Counted from the first letter of the stretch, positions 1-8,571 are shown. The stretch is DNA of 64,000 nucleotides from an uncultured Alphaproteobacteria bacterium (GCA_902582755.1 CACHSZ010000002.1:144151-208150); one strand, 5' to 3'. The notes: generated by a model from the sequence alone, not told the origin. Made by a program: numbers and translations.

Positions 1-60
1 ACAAAGTCGCCTTTAAATGCTAAATATTTCAAAGAATATATTACTAATCGCTATCTTTAA
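1..60 (+). CDS. C-terminal end of an upstream gene (partial)
   Basis: Frame 1 is open from the window edge and ends at TAA 58-60, giving a last stretch of 19 residues ending in EYITNRYL. The stop shares its final A with the ATG of thrC, the tight stop/start overlap typical of co-transcribed genes in this window. Too little is visible to name the protein. In other Alphaproteobacteria a SURF1 gene often precedes thrC, but these residues do not let me confirm it. Confidence 0.5.
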   Translation, partial: TKSPLNAKYFKEYITNRYL

Positions 61-1436
61 TGAAATATTTAAGTACAAGAGATGATTCTCTAAGTAGATC
101 ATTTAACGATATTCTTTATCAAGGATTATCGAGAGATGGCGGTCTCTATTTACCCCAAAGCTGGCCCAAAATAGACTTACTAAGTTTAAAAAATAAATCA
201 TACGAAGAAGTGGCATGTGAAATTATTTTTCCTTATGTAAATGAAAATATAGAAAAATTAAATTTACAAAAAATTTTAAATGAAACCTATTCAAATTTTA
301 ATCATGAAAAAATAGCTCCATTAGTAGAATTAGAAAATAATAAATTTTTATTAGAATTAATTTATGGGCCTACTTATGCTTTTAAAGATTACGCTTTACA
401 ATTTCTTGGTAACCTATTTTCTACAAGTTTAGAGATGTCTCCAAAAAAAATTACTGTTTTAGGTGCAACTTCTGGTGATACTGGGTCAGCTGCAATTCAT
501 TCTTTCAAATCAAAAAAAGATATAAATGTATTTATTCTACATCCTCATAATAAAGTATCACCTATTCAACAAAAACAAATGACTACAGTAATTGATAAGA
601 ATATTTTTAATATTGCTGTAGATGGTAATTTTGATGATTGTCAAAAAATTGTCAAAGAACTATTTGTAGATGATGAAATACAAGAGTCTACTTCTTTAAC
701 TGCAGTAAACTCTATAAACTGGGCACGATTAATTGCCCAAGTAGTTTATTATTTTTGGTCTTATTTACAAACTGATAAGCATAAAATAAATTTTATTGTT
801 CCTTCGGGAAATTTTGGCAATATCTTTTCTGCCTTTGTTGCTAAACAAATGGGATTACCTATTGGTCATTTACATATTGCAACTAATTCTAATGATATCT
901 TGAAGTCCATAGTAGACACTGGAGAAATGAAAAAAAAATCTGTTTCTCAAACTTATAGCCCTAGTATGGATATACAAGTTTCAAGTAATTTTGAAAGACA
1001 AATTTTTGAAACCCTAAATAGAGATAGCAAAAGAGTAAATGAAGTATTTGAAAGCTTTTCATCAAAAGGTTTTTATCAATTTGATGACTCTGTTTTAGCT
1101 AAGTTTCAGCAAATATATAAGGCTTCTTCAATTGATGATAGCCAGACTCTGGAAGCAATTAAATTTGTATATGAAAAATATAATTATATTGCTGATCCAC
1201 ATACTGCAACAGGACTAAAAGTATTATTAGATAAAAAAGATAATGAAGCATGGGTATCTTTGGTTTGTGCACATCCTGCAAAATTTGACAAAGCTGTGAA
1301 TAAAGCAATCAATAAAGAAATTGATATACCAAAAGAATTGAGCAATCTCTTTGATAAAGAGGAAAAGATGACTATATTACCCAATAGTACTATGGATGTA
1401 AAAAACTTCATCTTGGAAAAAATAAGCAATGCATAA
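60..1436 (+). CDS. thrC: Threonine synthase
   Basis: PLP-dependent enzyme that converts O-phosphohomoserine to threonine and phosphate, the last step of threonine synthesis in the cytoplasm. At 458 residues it matches the long E. coli-type class. Seen: N-terminal MKYLSTRDDS typical of the family, the PLP lysine in GPTYAFKDY (K109), the SGDTGSAA loop near 138-145, and the PSGNFGN phosphate-binding loop near 250. The start ATG overlaps the stop of the preceding gene (TAATG), and the 3' end overlaps the M16 peptidase by 8 bases, so the three are probably one transcript. The homoserine kinase that makes its substrate is in this window at 35547-36497. Confidence 0.96.
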   Translation: MKYLSTRDDSLSRSFNDILYQGLSRDGGLYLPQSWPKIDLLSLKNKSYEEVACEIIFPYVNENIEKLNLQKILNETYSNFNHEKIAPLVELENNKFLLELIYGPTYAFKDYALQFLGNLFSTSLEMSPKKITVLGATSGDTGSAAIHSFKSKKDINVFILHPHNKVSPIQQKQMTTVIDKNIFNIAVDGNFDDCQKIVKELFVDDEIQESTSLTAVNSINWARLIAQVVYYFWSYLQTDKHKINFIVPSGNFGNIFSAFVAKQMGLPIGHLHIATNSNDILKSIVDTGEMKKKSVSQTYSPSMDIQVSSNFERQIFETLNRDSKRVNEVFESFSSKGFYQFDDSVLAKFQQIYKASSIDDSQTLEAIKFVYEKYNYIADPHTATGLKVLLDKKDNEAWVSLVCAHPAKFDKAVNKAINKEIDIPKELSNLFDKEEKMTILPNSTMDVKNFILEKISNA

Positions 1437-2682
1437 AATTACAACACTAGAAAACGGATTAAGAATAGTAACTCAAAATATGCCAGGGTTGGAAACAGTA
1501 TCAATGGGTATATGGAATTTTGTTGGTGGTAGAGATGAAACAAAAGACATAAATGGTGTTGCTCACCTTTTAGAGCATATGGCTTTTAAGGGCACATCAA
1601 CTAAAAATGCTCTTCAAATTGCCGAAACAATTGAAAATGTTGGCGGAGATATAAATGCCTATACTTCAAAGGAAATAACAGCTTATTATGTAAAACTCTT
1701 AGCTGATGATCTACATTATGGAATAGATATTCTGACAGACATTTTGCAAAATTCTACATTTGCTGAAGATGAACTTAATCGAGAAAGAGGAGTCATAATT
1801 CAAGAAATTGGCATGTACCTTGATACACCTGATGATATGATTTTTGATTATTGGCAAGAAAAAGCATACCCGGACCAGCCAATGGGACGTTCTATATTGG
1901 GCAAAACTGATATCATTAAAAATATTTCAAGAGACGAAGTTAAAGACTTTATGATGAATCATTATAATCCAAAAAAAATGATTATAAGTGCAGCTGGAAA
2001 AATTGATCATGATCAATTTGTTGAATCAATTAAAAAATCATGCACTAACCTACCAACTGGATTATCTACTGAAAGACAAAAAGCTGATTACAAATCTGGA
2101 GAATACAGAGAAGATAAAAAATTAGAACAGATTCACTTACTACTTGGTTTTGAAGGTATAGATTATCACCATGATGATTACTATTCTTTATTGGTTTATT
2201 CTTCTTTATTAGGTGGAGGTATGTCATCAAGATTGTTTCAAGAGATAAGAGAGAAACGTGGTCTTGTATATGGAATTTCCTCTTTTAGTTCATCTTATAC
2301 TGACACGGGTGTTTTTGGTATTTATTGTGGAACAGGTGAAAATCAAATCCAAGAGCTCATACCTGTTTTATGTGATCAATTAAATGAAAGTCCTAATTCA
2401 ATTACAGAAAAAGAAATAAATAGAGGTAAAGCTCAATTGAAAGCAAGCTTAATGATGGGGAGAGAAAGTGCATTTAGAAGATGTGAGAGTGCTGCTAGAC
2501 AACTTCTGGTCTTTAATAGAATAATTGACCCCGCTGAAACTATTAAAAATATAGATAAGGTTTCTAAAGAGACAGTTCAAAAGATTGCTAATGAAATTGT
2601 AAAAGGGCCGATAACTATATCAAGTATCGGACCATTATCTAAACTTGAAAATATTGATAAAATACAAAATCGAATTAACTAA
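1429..2682 (+). CDS. M16 family zinc metallopeptidase (mitochondrial processing peptidase-like)
   Basis: A 417-residue pitrilysin-clan peptidase of the single-chain type seen next to thrC in many Alphaproteobacteria and related to the mitochondrial processing peptidase beta subunit. The inverted zinc motif HLLEH is at 46-50, with a distal glutamate-rich helix (ELNRERGVIIQEI) near 113-125 that should carry the third ligand. The GGGMSSRLFQEIREKRGLVY segment near 262-281 is the C-terminal half hallmark. No signal peptide, so probably cytoplasmic. It overlaps thrC by 8 bases. Physiological substrate unknown. Confidence 0.92.
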   Translation: MHKITTLENGLRIVTQNMPGLETVSMGIWNFVGGRDETKDINGVAHLLEHMAFKGTSTKNALQIAETIENVGGDINAYTSKEITAYYVKLLADDLHYGIDILTDILQNSTFAEDELNRERGVIIQEIGMYLDTPDDMIFDYWQEKAYPDQPMGRSILGKTDIIKNISRDEVKDFMMNHYNPKKMIISAAGKIDHDQFVESIKKSCTNLPTGLSTERQKADYKSGEYREDKKLEQIHLLLGFEGIDYHHDDYYSLLVYSSLLGGGMSSRLFQEIREKRGLVYGISSFSSSYTDTGVFGIYCGTGENQIQELIPVLCDQLNESPNSITEKEINRGKAQLKASLMMGRESAFRRCESAARQLLVFNRIIDPAETIKNIDKVSKETVQKIANEIVKGPITISSIGPLSKLENIDKIQNRIN

Positions 2683-2704
2683 ACTTTTCAAAAATTTTAA
2701 AACA

Positions 2705-2911
2705 TTATTTTATTTTTATTTCTTCTTTAATTGAATGATTAAGCTCTCCATCTTCAGATGATAAATTCATAGACACTTTTATGGATTCACCTGTTTTGAT
2801 ATTTCCTTCGGAAAATTTTTTTCGTATGTAATTCTCTATTTCACGTTGCGAGCTAATACCAACTTGTTTAAGAAATTTTCTAATCTCTAGATTTAAATTA
2901 TCTTCATCCAT
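2705..2911 (-). CDS. Small DUF6494-like protein
   Basis: A 68-residue protein beginning MDEDNLNLEIRKFLKQVG and containing SQREIENYIRKK. The pattern (short acidic N-terminus, IRKFLK(Q/K)VG-SQREIE helix, then a beta-rich tail) is what I recall for DUF6494, a small family conserved in Alphaproteobacteria with no known function. It is convergent with the M16 peptidase gene and divergent from ogt. No signal peptide or membrane segment. Family assignment is from memory of the motif. Confidence 0.72.
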   Translation of the reverse strand: MDEDNLNLEIRKFLKQVGISSQREIENYIRKKFSEGNIKTGESIKVSMNLSSEDGELNHSIKEEIKIK

Positions 2912-2964
2912 GATTTACTATAAATTATTTTGATAGATTCATTCAATAATGTTATTAATTTTAT

Positions 2965-3405
2965 ATGGAAATTGCTTCTTTTAAAACTAAACTCGGTTGG
3001 ATTACGGTAAAAAAAAAGGGTGGCAACATCTTATCACTGAGTTTTGGAAAAACAAATGAAACGAATGATGTAATTAATATTAAGAAACAGATTAATTTAT
3101 ATGCCTCTGGAAAACTTAAAAATTTTAAGATTAAGTATTCTTTTGAAGGGTCCCCTTTGCAAAAAAAAATTTGGAAAGAATTATCTAAAATTAAATATGG
3201 TAAAGTTTCAACATATGGAGAAATAGCAAAAAAAGTTGGTACGTCTCCAAGATATGTAGGTAATGTTTGTGGACAAAATAAACTTTTGCTTATTATTCCC
3301 TGTCACCGCATAATTCGTAGCGATGGTAAACTTGGAGGATTTTCTGGAAGAGGGGGGATCAAGGTAAAAAAAAGATTACTCAACTTAGAAAAAAGTGTCT
3401 CATAA
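2965..3405 (+). CDS. ogt: Methylated-DNA--protein-cysteine methyltransferase
   Basis: Suicide repair protein that moves a methyl or alkyl group from O6-alkylguanine to its own cysteine. The active motif IIPCHRII puts the acceptor at C113. The helix-turn-helix region GKVSTYGEIAKKVGTSPRYVG (79-99) supplies the minor-groove recognition helix; the usual arginine finger region is present. The protein is 146 residues, so it has a short N-terminal ribonuclease-H-like part compared with E. coli Ogt. The next gene starts inside its last codons. Confidence 0.93.
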   Translation: MEIASFKTKLGWITVKKKGGNILSLSFGKTNETNDVINIKKQINLYASGKLKNFKIKYSFEGSPLQKKIWKELSKIKYGKVSTYGEIAKKVGTSPRYVGNVCGQNKLLLIIPCHRIIRSDGKLGGFSGRGGIKVKKRLLNLEKSVS

Positions 3406-4123
3406 AATAATTATTCTTCAACATACTCCCTTAGTAACACCTGGGTACTTTACAGAGTTAATGAATGAAGACTTAGTTGAAACAACTATTATTCGATTGG
3501 ATAAAGGAGAAAAGATTCCTGTTAATCTTGATATATATGATGGAATGATATGTTTAGGTGGACCAATGGATACTTGGATGGAAGAACAATATCCGTGGAT
3601 GATTGATGAAAAAAATAAGATAAAGGAATTTGTTCTAAATAATCAAAAACCATATCTCGGAATCTGTTTAGGTTGTCAATTTTTAGGAGAAATTCTTGGC
3701 GGTAAAGTAATTAAATCTAATCCTCCAGAAATCGGGGTTCTAAATATTAATATTTTAGATAATAAAAAAAAGGATCAACTTTTTAAAAATTTTGATAATC
3801 AGATTAAAGCATTACAATGGCATAGTTACGAGGTAAGTGAACTAAATAATTCTGATGTTACAATTTTAGGTTCATCAGATATTACAAAATTTCAAATTTT
3901 TAAGTATAAAAACCATGCTTATGGCATTCAATTTCATATGGAAGTAGATAAAAACACAATAATTAAATGGTCCAAAGTTCCTGAATTAAAAAATGCTTTA
4001 GAAAAATATTTAGGCAAAAACTCAATTGATGAACTGGATAAATTGCTTAGAAATAATATTCAAGAAATGAACTATAATACTAAAAAATTATACGAAAATT
4101 TTAAAAATTTAATGACTACCTAA
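3395..4123 (+). CDS. Class I glutamine amidotransferase-like protein
   Basis: A 242-residue GMP-synthase-type GATase domain without a fused synthetase. The nucleophile elbow GICLGCQ gives C91, and the catalytic His/Glu pair lies in IQFHMEV (H181, E183). The GGPMD oxyanion loop is near 55-59. Stand-alone proteins of this type include gamma-glutamyl hydrolases such as PuuD-like enzymes and amidotransferases of unknown partner. The start is a GTG that overlaps ogt by 11 bases; no in-frame ATG lies nearby, and the sequence MSHKIIILQH reads directly into the first beta strand. Substrate cannot be decided. Confidence 0.85.
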   Translation: MSHKIIILQHTPLVTPGYFTELMNEDLVETTIIRLDKGEKIPVNLDIYDGMICLGGPMDTWMEEQYPWMIDEKNKIKEFVLNNQKPYLGICLGCQFLGEILGGKVIKSNPPEIGVLNINILDNKKKDQLFKNFDNQIKALQWHSYEVSELNNSDVTILGSSDITKFQIFKYKNHAYGIQFHMEVDKNTIIKWSKVPELKNALEKYLGKNSIDELDKLLRNNIQEMNYNTKKLYENFKNLMTT

Positions 4124-4157
4124 CTGTTTCGTGTTTAAATAATTATGGAGATTTAAT

Positions 4158-5210
4158 ATGAAAAAAATAAAAGGCCCAGCAATATTTCTTGCCCAGTTTG
4201 TAAGTGATGATGAACCTTTCAACTCATTAGATTCAATATCAAAATGGGCTTCTAATTTAGGGTATAAAGGCGTACAGATACCTTCATGGGATTCAAGATT
4301 AATTGATTTAAAAAAAGCTTCTGAAAGTAAAGATTATTGTGATGATATAAAAGGAATTCTTGAAAATAATAATTTACAACTGACAGAGTTATCTACTCAC
4401 CTTCAAGGTCAGCTTGTTGCTGTTCATCCTGCATACGATATTCCTTTTGATGGATTTGCAGATGAAAAAGTAAGAGGTAATCCAAGTAAAAGAAAAGAAT
4501 GGGCTATTGATCAATTAATGCAAGCAGCAGTTGCTTCAAGGAACTTTGGACTAAATGCACATGCAACTTTTTCTGGTGCACTAGCATGGCCATATTTATA
4601 TCCATGGCCTCAAAGACCAGAAGGTTTAGTAGATGAAGCTTTTAATGAACTTGCAAAAAGATGGAAACCAATTTTAAATAAATTCGACGAAGCTGGGGTA
4701 GATCTATGTTATGAAATCCATCCAGGTGAAGATCTCCATGATGGAATTACATTTGAAATGTTTTTAGAAAAGGTTGGTAATCATTCAAGATGTAATATGC
4801 TTTATGATCCAAGTCATTTTATTCTTCAACATTTAAATTATTTGGATCATATTGATATCTATCATGACAAATTAAAAATGTTTCATGTAAAAGATGCTGA
4901 ATTAAATCCAAGTGGGAAGCAAGGTGTATACGGAGGTTTTCAATCATGGATTAATAGAGCCGGCAGATTCAGATCATTAGGAGATGGTCAGGTTGACTTT
5001 AAATCTATTTTTTCAAAATTATCTGGTTATAATTTTGATGGCTGGGCAGTGTTAGAATGGGAATGTTGTATAAAAAGCCCTCAACAAGGAGCAGAAGAGG
5101 GTGCTAAATTTATAAAAGAGCATATCATCGATGTAACTGAAAAAGCTTTTGACGATTTTGCTGATTCAGGAATGGATGAAGAAACTAATAAAAAACTTTT
5201 AGGTATTTAG
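4158..5210 (+). CDS. Sugar (phosphate) isomerase/epimerase, xylose-isomerase-like TIM barrel
   Basis: A 350-residue member of the AP-endonuclease-2/xylose-isomerase-like superfamily, which includes IolE, hydroxypyruvate isomerase and MocC. Metal-binding segments seen are CYEIHPGED (strand with Glu/His), MLYDPSHF, FHVKDAE and the C-terminal VLEWEC. The family uses a divalent metal to isomerise or dehydrate sugars or cyclitols. RBS GGAG lies upstream of the ATG. The dehydrogenase gene starts 12 bases downstream, so the two form one operon, a pairing common in inositol- and rhizopine-type pathways. Substrate not determinable. Confidence 0.88.
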   Translation: MKKIKGPAIFLAQFVSDDEPFNSLDSISKWASNLGYKGVQIPSWDSRLIDLKKASESKDYCDDIKGILENNNLQLTELSTHLQGQLVAVHPAYDIPFDGFADEKVRGNPSKRKEWAIDQLMQAAVASRNFGLNAHATFSGALAWPYLYPWPQRPEGLVDEAFNELAKRWKPILNKFDEAGVDLCYEIHPGEDLHDGITFEMFLEKVGNHSRCNMLYDPSHFILQHLNYLDHIDIYHDKLKMFHVKDAELNPSGKQGVYGGFQSWINRAGRFRSLGDGQVDFKSIFSKLSGYNFDGWAVLEWECCIKSPQQGAEEGAKFIKEHIIDVTEKAFDDFADSGMDEETNKKLLGI

Positions 5211-5222
5211 GAGAAAATTTAA

Positions 5223-6374
5223 ATGACAAAAAGATTAAAACTAGGAATGATAGGTGGTGGCCAAGGAGCATTTATAGGAGCTGTACATCGTTTATGTGCA
5301 AGAATGGACGATAAGTATGAATTTGTTGCTGGTTGCTTATCCTCAACTCCAGAAAAAGCAGCTAAATCTGCTAAAGAAATTGGCCTTGATCCCTCAAGAA
5401 GTTATCCTGATTTTAAAACTATGGCTGAGGAAGAATCTAAAAGAGATGATGGAATTGACGTAGTCTCTATTGTAACGCCGAATCATATGCATGCTGCACC
5501 AGCAATAGAATTTCTAAATAAAAATATTCATGTCATTTGTGATAAACCAATGACCTCTACAATGGAAGACGCACATAAATTAGTTGATGCAGTTTCTAAA
5601 TCTGATGCTCATTTCTTCTTAACTCATAATTATTCTGGCTATCCAGTCGTTAGAGGTATGAGATCACTTATTGAAAATGGAGCACTTGGAAAAATAAGAA
5701 TTGTTAAAGGATCTTATTTGCAAGGATGGCTCGGATCAAAAGAGGAAGATTCCGGTTCAAATAAACAAGCAGAATGGAGAACAGATCCCTCAAGAAGTGG
5801 AGCTGCAGGAGGTGTGGGTGATATTGGGAGTCACACTATGCATTTATTAGAATTTATAACTCAATTAAAATTACAATCAGTTAGTGCAGATCTTACAACT
5901 TTTGTTGAAGGAAGAAAATTAGATGATGACGCGTCGATAATGATAAGATTAAATAACGGAGCTAAGGGCTCATTATCTATCTCTCAAGTTGCGACAGGAG
6001 AAGAAAATAATTTTACTGTAGCTATTTATGGAGACAAGGGAGCATTAAAATGGAGTCAAGAAAATCCAAATTATGCAACCTTTAGTCAAGTAGGAGAACC
6101 TAGCCAAATAATAACTAGAGGTGGTTCTATCAAAGTTGAGGGAACTGAAGCTAACGTTCGAATCCCTGCTGGTCATCCAGAAGGTTATCTTGAAGCATTT
6201 GCGCAAATTTATTCAGATGCTGCCGATGTCATACAAAATAAGGAAAATAAGGAAGAATTATTAAAGATACTTCCAAATATTGATGATGGTTTGCACATTA
6301 TGAAATTCATCAATGCAAGTGTAGAGTCTAGTAATAATGATTCTGCTTGGACTGATTTATCAACAATAAAATAG
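5223..6374 (+). CDS. Gfo/Idh/MocA-family NAD(P)-dependent oxidoreductase
   Basis: A 383-residue sugar or cyclitol dehydrogenase. The N-terminal Rossmann motif GMIGGGQGAF is at 8-17, and CDKPMTS (D107-K108-P109) replaces the usual EKP motif while keeping the catalytic lysine. The segment GGVGDIGSHTMHLLEF near 196-211 is the second conserved block, with the active-site histidine. Family members oxidise sugars, inositols or aminocyclitols with NAD(P). It is the second gene of an operon with the isomerase; RBS GGAG lies about 10 bases before the ATG. Downstream is the amt leader. Confidence 0.9.
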   Translation: MTKRLKLGMIGGGQGAFIGAVHRLCARMDDKYEFVAGCLSSTPEKAAKSAKEIGLDPSRSYPDFKTMAEEESKRDDGIDVVSIVTPNHMHAAPAIEFLNKNIHVICDKPMTSTMEDAHKLVDAVSKSDAHFFLTHNYSGYPVVRGMRSLIENGALGKIRIVKGSYLQGWLGSKEEDSGSNKQAEWRTDPSRSGAAGGVGDIGSHTMHLLEFITQLKLQSVSADLTTFVEGRKLDDDASIMIRLNNGAKGSLSISQVATGEENNFTVAIYGDKGALKWSQENPNYATFSQVGEPSQIITRGGSIKVEGTEANVRIPAGHPEGYLEAFAQIYSDAADVIQNKENKEELLKILPNIDDGLHIMKFINASVESSNNDSAWTDLSTIK

Positions 6375-6418
6375 CTAATATTCCCCGCAAAACAGAGAAA
6401 TATTACTATATGCGTTTT

Positions 6419-6445
6419 TTGCATATTAATGTTAACGATTATAAT
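6419..6445 (+). promoter_or_regulatory. Candidate sigma-70 promoter for the first amt leader
   Basis: A perfect TATAAT at 6440-6445 is preceded by TTGCAT at 6419-6424 (15-base spacer) or TTTTTG at 6416-6421 (18-base spacer). Initiation near 6452 would place the first riboswitch aptamer about 30 bases into the RNA. The TATAAT is clear; the -35 element is weak. The rest of the 319-base gap 6375-6693 holds the two aptamers and the expression platform. Confidence 0.4.
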
Positions 6446-6482
6446 CTTACTAAAAATTAATATTAAACTAAATCACTATTTA

Positions 6483-6532
6483 CGTTCATCACCTTTTTGG
6501 GGTGACGGAAGTAGACGAAAGTCGAAGGAACG
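6483..6532 (+). promoter_or_regulatory. glnA-type L-glutamine riboswitch, aptamer 1 of the amt-1 leader
   Basis: Matches the glnA RNA motif, the glutamine aptamer known mainly from Cyanobacteria and marine metagenomes. P1 CGTTC (6483-6487) pairs with GAACG (6528-6532). P2 is TCACC (6489-6493) with GGTGA (6501-6505). The conserved core CGGAAGTA follows at 6506-6513. P3 is GAC with GTC around a GAAA loop (6514-6523), followed by the conserved CGAAGGAACG. The helices are supported by covariation with the other three copies in this window, where the P2 and P3 sequences differ but still pair. Confidence 0.9.
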
Positions 6533-6550
6533 CATGCAAAGTTATTAAAT

Positions 6551-6600
6551 CGTTCAATTTGCCTAAGGCAAATCGGAAGTAGGTTAAAACCGAAGGAACG
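6551..6600 (+). promoter_or_regulatory. glnA-type L-glutamine riboswitch, aptamer 2 of the amt-1 leader
   Basis: Second tandem copy, 18 bases after the first. P1 CGTTC (6551-6555) pairs with GAACG (6596-6600). P2 is ATTTGCC (6557-6563) with GGCAAAT (6567-6573). The core CGGAAGTA follows at 6574-6581, then P3 GGT (6582-6584) with ACC (6589-6591), then GAAGGAACG. Tandem aptamers are a known arrangement for this class and usually sharpen or widen the response. It is followed by a leader block, shared with amt-2, that leads to the RBS. Confidence 0.9.
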
Positions 6601-6693
6601 CGGATCTTATTATTTAATTTCCATAGCTAAGCATGAAAAGTAACGCATGACTCAATGTGAGACATGTACTGTGAAATTTATAATGGAGGATTA
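6601..6693 (+). promoter_or_regulatory. Conserved expression platform before amt-1
   Basis: After the second aptamer both amt leaders share a block containing AATTTCCATAGCTAAGCATGA, here 6616-6636, then a hairpin, then the RBS. Here the hairpin is CATGACTC (6646-6653) with GAGACATG (6659-6666), one mismatch. TCCAT (6620-6624) can pair with ATGGA (6683-6687), covering the RBS GGAGG (6685-6689). This suggests control of translation start by ribosome-site masking. The pairing is seen; its use as a switch is inference. Confidence 0.5.
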
Positions 6694-7980
6694 ATGTTAA
6701 AAAAATCTATATATTTCATTAGCATTTTTGCCGTCTTTATGCTCTTTAGCTCATATGCAAGAGCCGAAGTTGATGGTGAAGTGCAATACATTTTAAATAC
6801 ATTCCTATTTCTTGTATCTGGGTTCTTAGTCATGTGGATGGCAGCAGGATTTGCAATGCTTGAATCAGGACTTGTTACGTCCAAAAGTGTAGCAACAATT
6901 GCTGCAAAAAATATAGGCTTATATTCAATAGCTGGCTTAATGTTCTGGTTAGTTGGATACAATATGGCATATGGCATCCCGGCAGGTGGTTTTATCGGAT
7001 CTCCACTTCCTTGGAGTGATGGTAGCGCTCTTGATACAGGTTATTCAGATGGTTCTGACTGGTTTTTTCAGATGGTATTTTGTGCAACAACATGCTCAAT
7101 TGTATCTGGAACACTAGCTGAAAGAATCAAAATTTGGCCATTCTTTATTTTTTGTGCTTTATTAACTGGTTTCATTTATCCAATCGAAATGGGTTGGCAG
7201 TGGGGTGGAGGATACTTAGCGGAAGCTGGTTTCTCAGATTTTGCTGGTTCAACTCTAGTACATAGTGCAGGAGCAGCAGCAGCACTCGCTGGTGCAATTT
7301 TATTAGGTCCAAGATTAGGAAGATTTACTGATAGTGGTGAAGCAGCTCCAATGGAACCTTTTGCAAATTCTTCAATACCTCTTGCAACTCTTGGTGTATT
7401 TATCCTGTGGCTTGGATGGTTCGGGTTTAATGGTGGATCACAACTTGCAATGGGTACATTTGATGATGTTACAGCAGTAGCAACAATATATATTAATACT
7501 AACTTAGCAGCTGGTGCAGGTGTAATGGCTTGTGCAGTAATTTCAAGACTAGTAACTGGTAAAACAGATGTTGTTATGATGCTTAACGGAGCATTAGGTG
7601 GTTTAGTAGCAATTACCGCAGAACCTTTAGCTCCTTCTCCATTCTTAGCAGTGATCATTGGTGCTATTGGTGGATTAATTGTCTTCTATGGAACAAGACT
7701 TTTAATTTCCTTTAAAATTGATGATGTTGTTGGAGCAATTCCTGTACACGGTTTTGCTGGAATTTTTGGAACATTAGTAGTTCCAATTTCAAACAGCGCA
7801 GCAAGTTTTGGAGCTCAACTTTATGGAATAGTAGCAATTAACGTCTTCGTTTTTGTCGTATCATTTATCATTTGGTACATTATGAAAATGTTATTTGGTA
7901 TTAGAATCAGTGAAGAAGCTGAAAAACTTGGTACTGATAAATCTGAAGTAGGTGTTATGGCTTACAGCATCAGAGACTAA
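6694..7980 (+). CDS. amt: Ammonium transporter, copy 1
   Basis: Amt/Mep/Rh-family channel for NH4+/NH3 uptake, inner membrane, 428 residues. The start is ATG 6694, chosen because GGAGG lies 4 bases upstream; an in-frame ATG at 6664 has no RBS. An N-terminal signal sequence ends at ARA (24), as in many Amt proteins, followed by 11 expected helices. The twin pore histidines are H190 (TLVHSAG) and H352 (VHGFAG). The C-terminal tail ISEEAEKLGTDKSEVG is kept in copy 2. No glnK/PII gene is adjacent. It is preceded by two glutamine aptamers and followed by hairpins. Confidence 0.96.
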   Translation: MLKKSIYFISIFAVFMLFSSYARAEVDGEVQYILNTFLFLVSGFLVMWMAAGFAMLESGLVTSKSVATIAAKNIGLYSIAGLMFWLVGYNMAYGIPAGGFIGSPLPWSDGSALDTGYSDGSDWFFQMVFCATTCSIVSGTLAERIKIWPFFIFCALLTGFIYPIEMGWQWGGGYLAEAGFSDFAGSTLVHSAGAAAALAGAILLGPRLGRFTDSGEAAPMEPFANSSIPLATLGVFILWLGWFGFNGGSQLAMGTFDDVTAVATIYINTNLAAGAGVMACAVISRLVTGKTDVVMMLNGALGGLVAITAEPLAPSPFLAVIIGAIGGLIVFYGTRLLISFKIDDVVGAIPVHGFAGIFGTLVVPISNSAASFGAQLYGIVAINVFVFVVSFIIWYIMKMLFGIRISEEAEKLGTDKSEVGVMAYSIRD

Positions 7981-7984
7981 TGAA

Positions 7985-8026
7985 TTTAGTGATTAGCACA
8001 TCAACTCCTTATAGTTGGTCACTAAA
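7985..8026 (+). terminator. Branched hairpin after amt-1
   Basis: Outer stem TTTAGTGA (7985-7992) with TCACTAAA (8019-8026) encloses an inner stem CAACT (8002-8006) with AGTTG (8013-8017). It begins a few bases after the amt-1 stop and is followed by an A-run, not a T-run, so it may protect the mRNA 3' end or act with the next hairpin. Confidence 0.4.
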
Positions 8027-8030
8027 AAAT

Positions 8031-8050
8031 GGGAGAGCATTTGCTCTCCC
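8031..8050 (+). terminator. Terminator-like GC-rich hairpin between amt-1 and the winged-helix gene
   Basis: Perfect inverted repeat GGGAGAGC / GCTCTCCC with an ATTT loop, by far the most GC-rich stem in the area. It lacks a good U-tract (AAACTCTTAA follows), so it could be a partial terminator, or a processing site setting different levels for amt-1 and the downstream gene, whose RBS starts 19 bases later. Confidence 0.5.
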
Positions 8051-8078
8051 AAACTCTTAAAAATTAGTGGGGGGTCAA

Positions 8079-8453
8079 ATGACTGAAACAGAAATTATTA
8101 AAGAAAAAAAAAGAAACATATATTCAAGCTTTTTTTCAGAAGATTACGTTTCAAAATTTTTATTTAAATCAATTTTGCATCACGTTATTTCTCTAGAGAT
8201 CTATGAAAACAATAGATTAAATGGAATTTCATTTGAAACAATTTGCGCAAATATACCTAAGTCAATTGGTTCTAGATCTTCTATTCAATCAATTTTAAAC
8301 GAAGCCTTGGAAAAAAATATATTCGTAAAAGAACAAAGTAAATCTGATAAACGAATTAAGAATTACTACTTAAGTAATAATTTTCTTGATATGATTAATG
8401 GTTGGTTAAAAAAAGAAGGCACATTTTTTAATAAAATGAGCTTAGAAAATTAA
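8079..8453 (+). CDS. Small winged-helix (MarR-like) protein between the two amt genes
   Basis: A 124-residue protein. The start ATG 8079 is chosen because a run of six G at 8069-8074 forms an RBS 4 bases upstream; an in-frame GTG at 8067 lies inside that RBS. Residues from about 50 (ISFETICANIP, then a serine-rich helix SRSSIQSILNEALEKN) to 102 look like a helix-turn-helix followed by a wing, SKSDKRIKNYYLS, which resembles the SDKR wing of MarR proteins. No signal peptide or membrane helix. Its position between two ammonium transporters suggests a nitrogen-linked regulator. Both the fold and that role are inference from short motifs. Confidence 0.65.
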   Translation: MTETEIIKEKKRNIYSSFFSEDYVSKFLFKSILHHVISLEIYENNRLNGISFETICANIPKSIGSRSSIQSILNEALEKNIFVKEQSKSDKRIKNYYLSNNFLDMINGWLKKEGTFFNKMSLEN

Positions 8454-8485
8454 TTTTATTTAATAATTAATTTTAATACTATTTA

Positions 8486-8513
8486 TTGATACTTTCCGAA
8501 TTATAGTTATAAG
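8486..8513 (+). promoter_or_regulatory. Candidate promoter for the second amt leader
   Basis: TTGATA (8486-8491) and TATAAG (8508-8513) are separated by 16 bases. Initiation near 8520 would start the RNA almost exactly at the first aptamer (8522), which argues for this placement. It would make amt-2 a separate transcript from amt-1 and the winged-helix gene. Confidence 0.45.
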
Positions 8514-8521
8514 TCAAATCA

Positions 8522-8571
8522 CGTTCATCACTCTTTTAGAGTGACGGAAGTAGACGAAAGTCGAAGGAACG
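8522..8571 (+). promoter_or_regulatory. glnA-type L-glutamine riboswitch, aptamer 1 of the amt-2 leader
   Basis: P1 CGTTC (8522-8526) pairs with GAACG (8567-8571). P2 is TCACTCT (8528-8534) with AGAGTGA (8538-8544), compensating the different P2 of the amt-1 copy. The core CGGAAGTA and the GAC-GAAA-GTC P3 are identical to aptamer 1 of amt-1. The sequence after it (CATGCAAAGTTAT) is also shared, so whole leaders were duplicated with the transporter gene or are under the same constraint. Confidence 0.9.

Noticed and set aside
7176..7658. 160-residue reading frame antisense to amt-1
   Set aside because: Lies entirely opposite a clear transporter gene, has low-complexity composition (A, P, S rich) and no RBS; a shadow of the coding strand.
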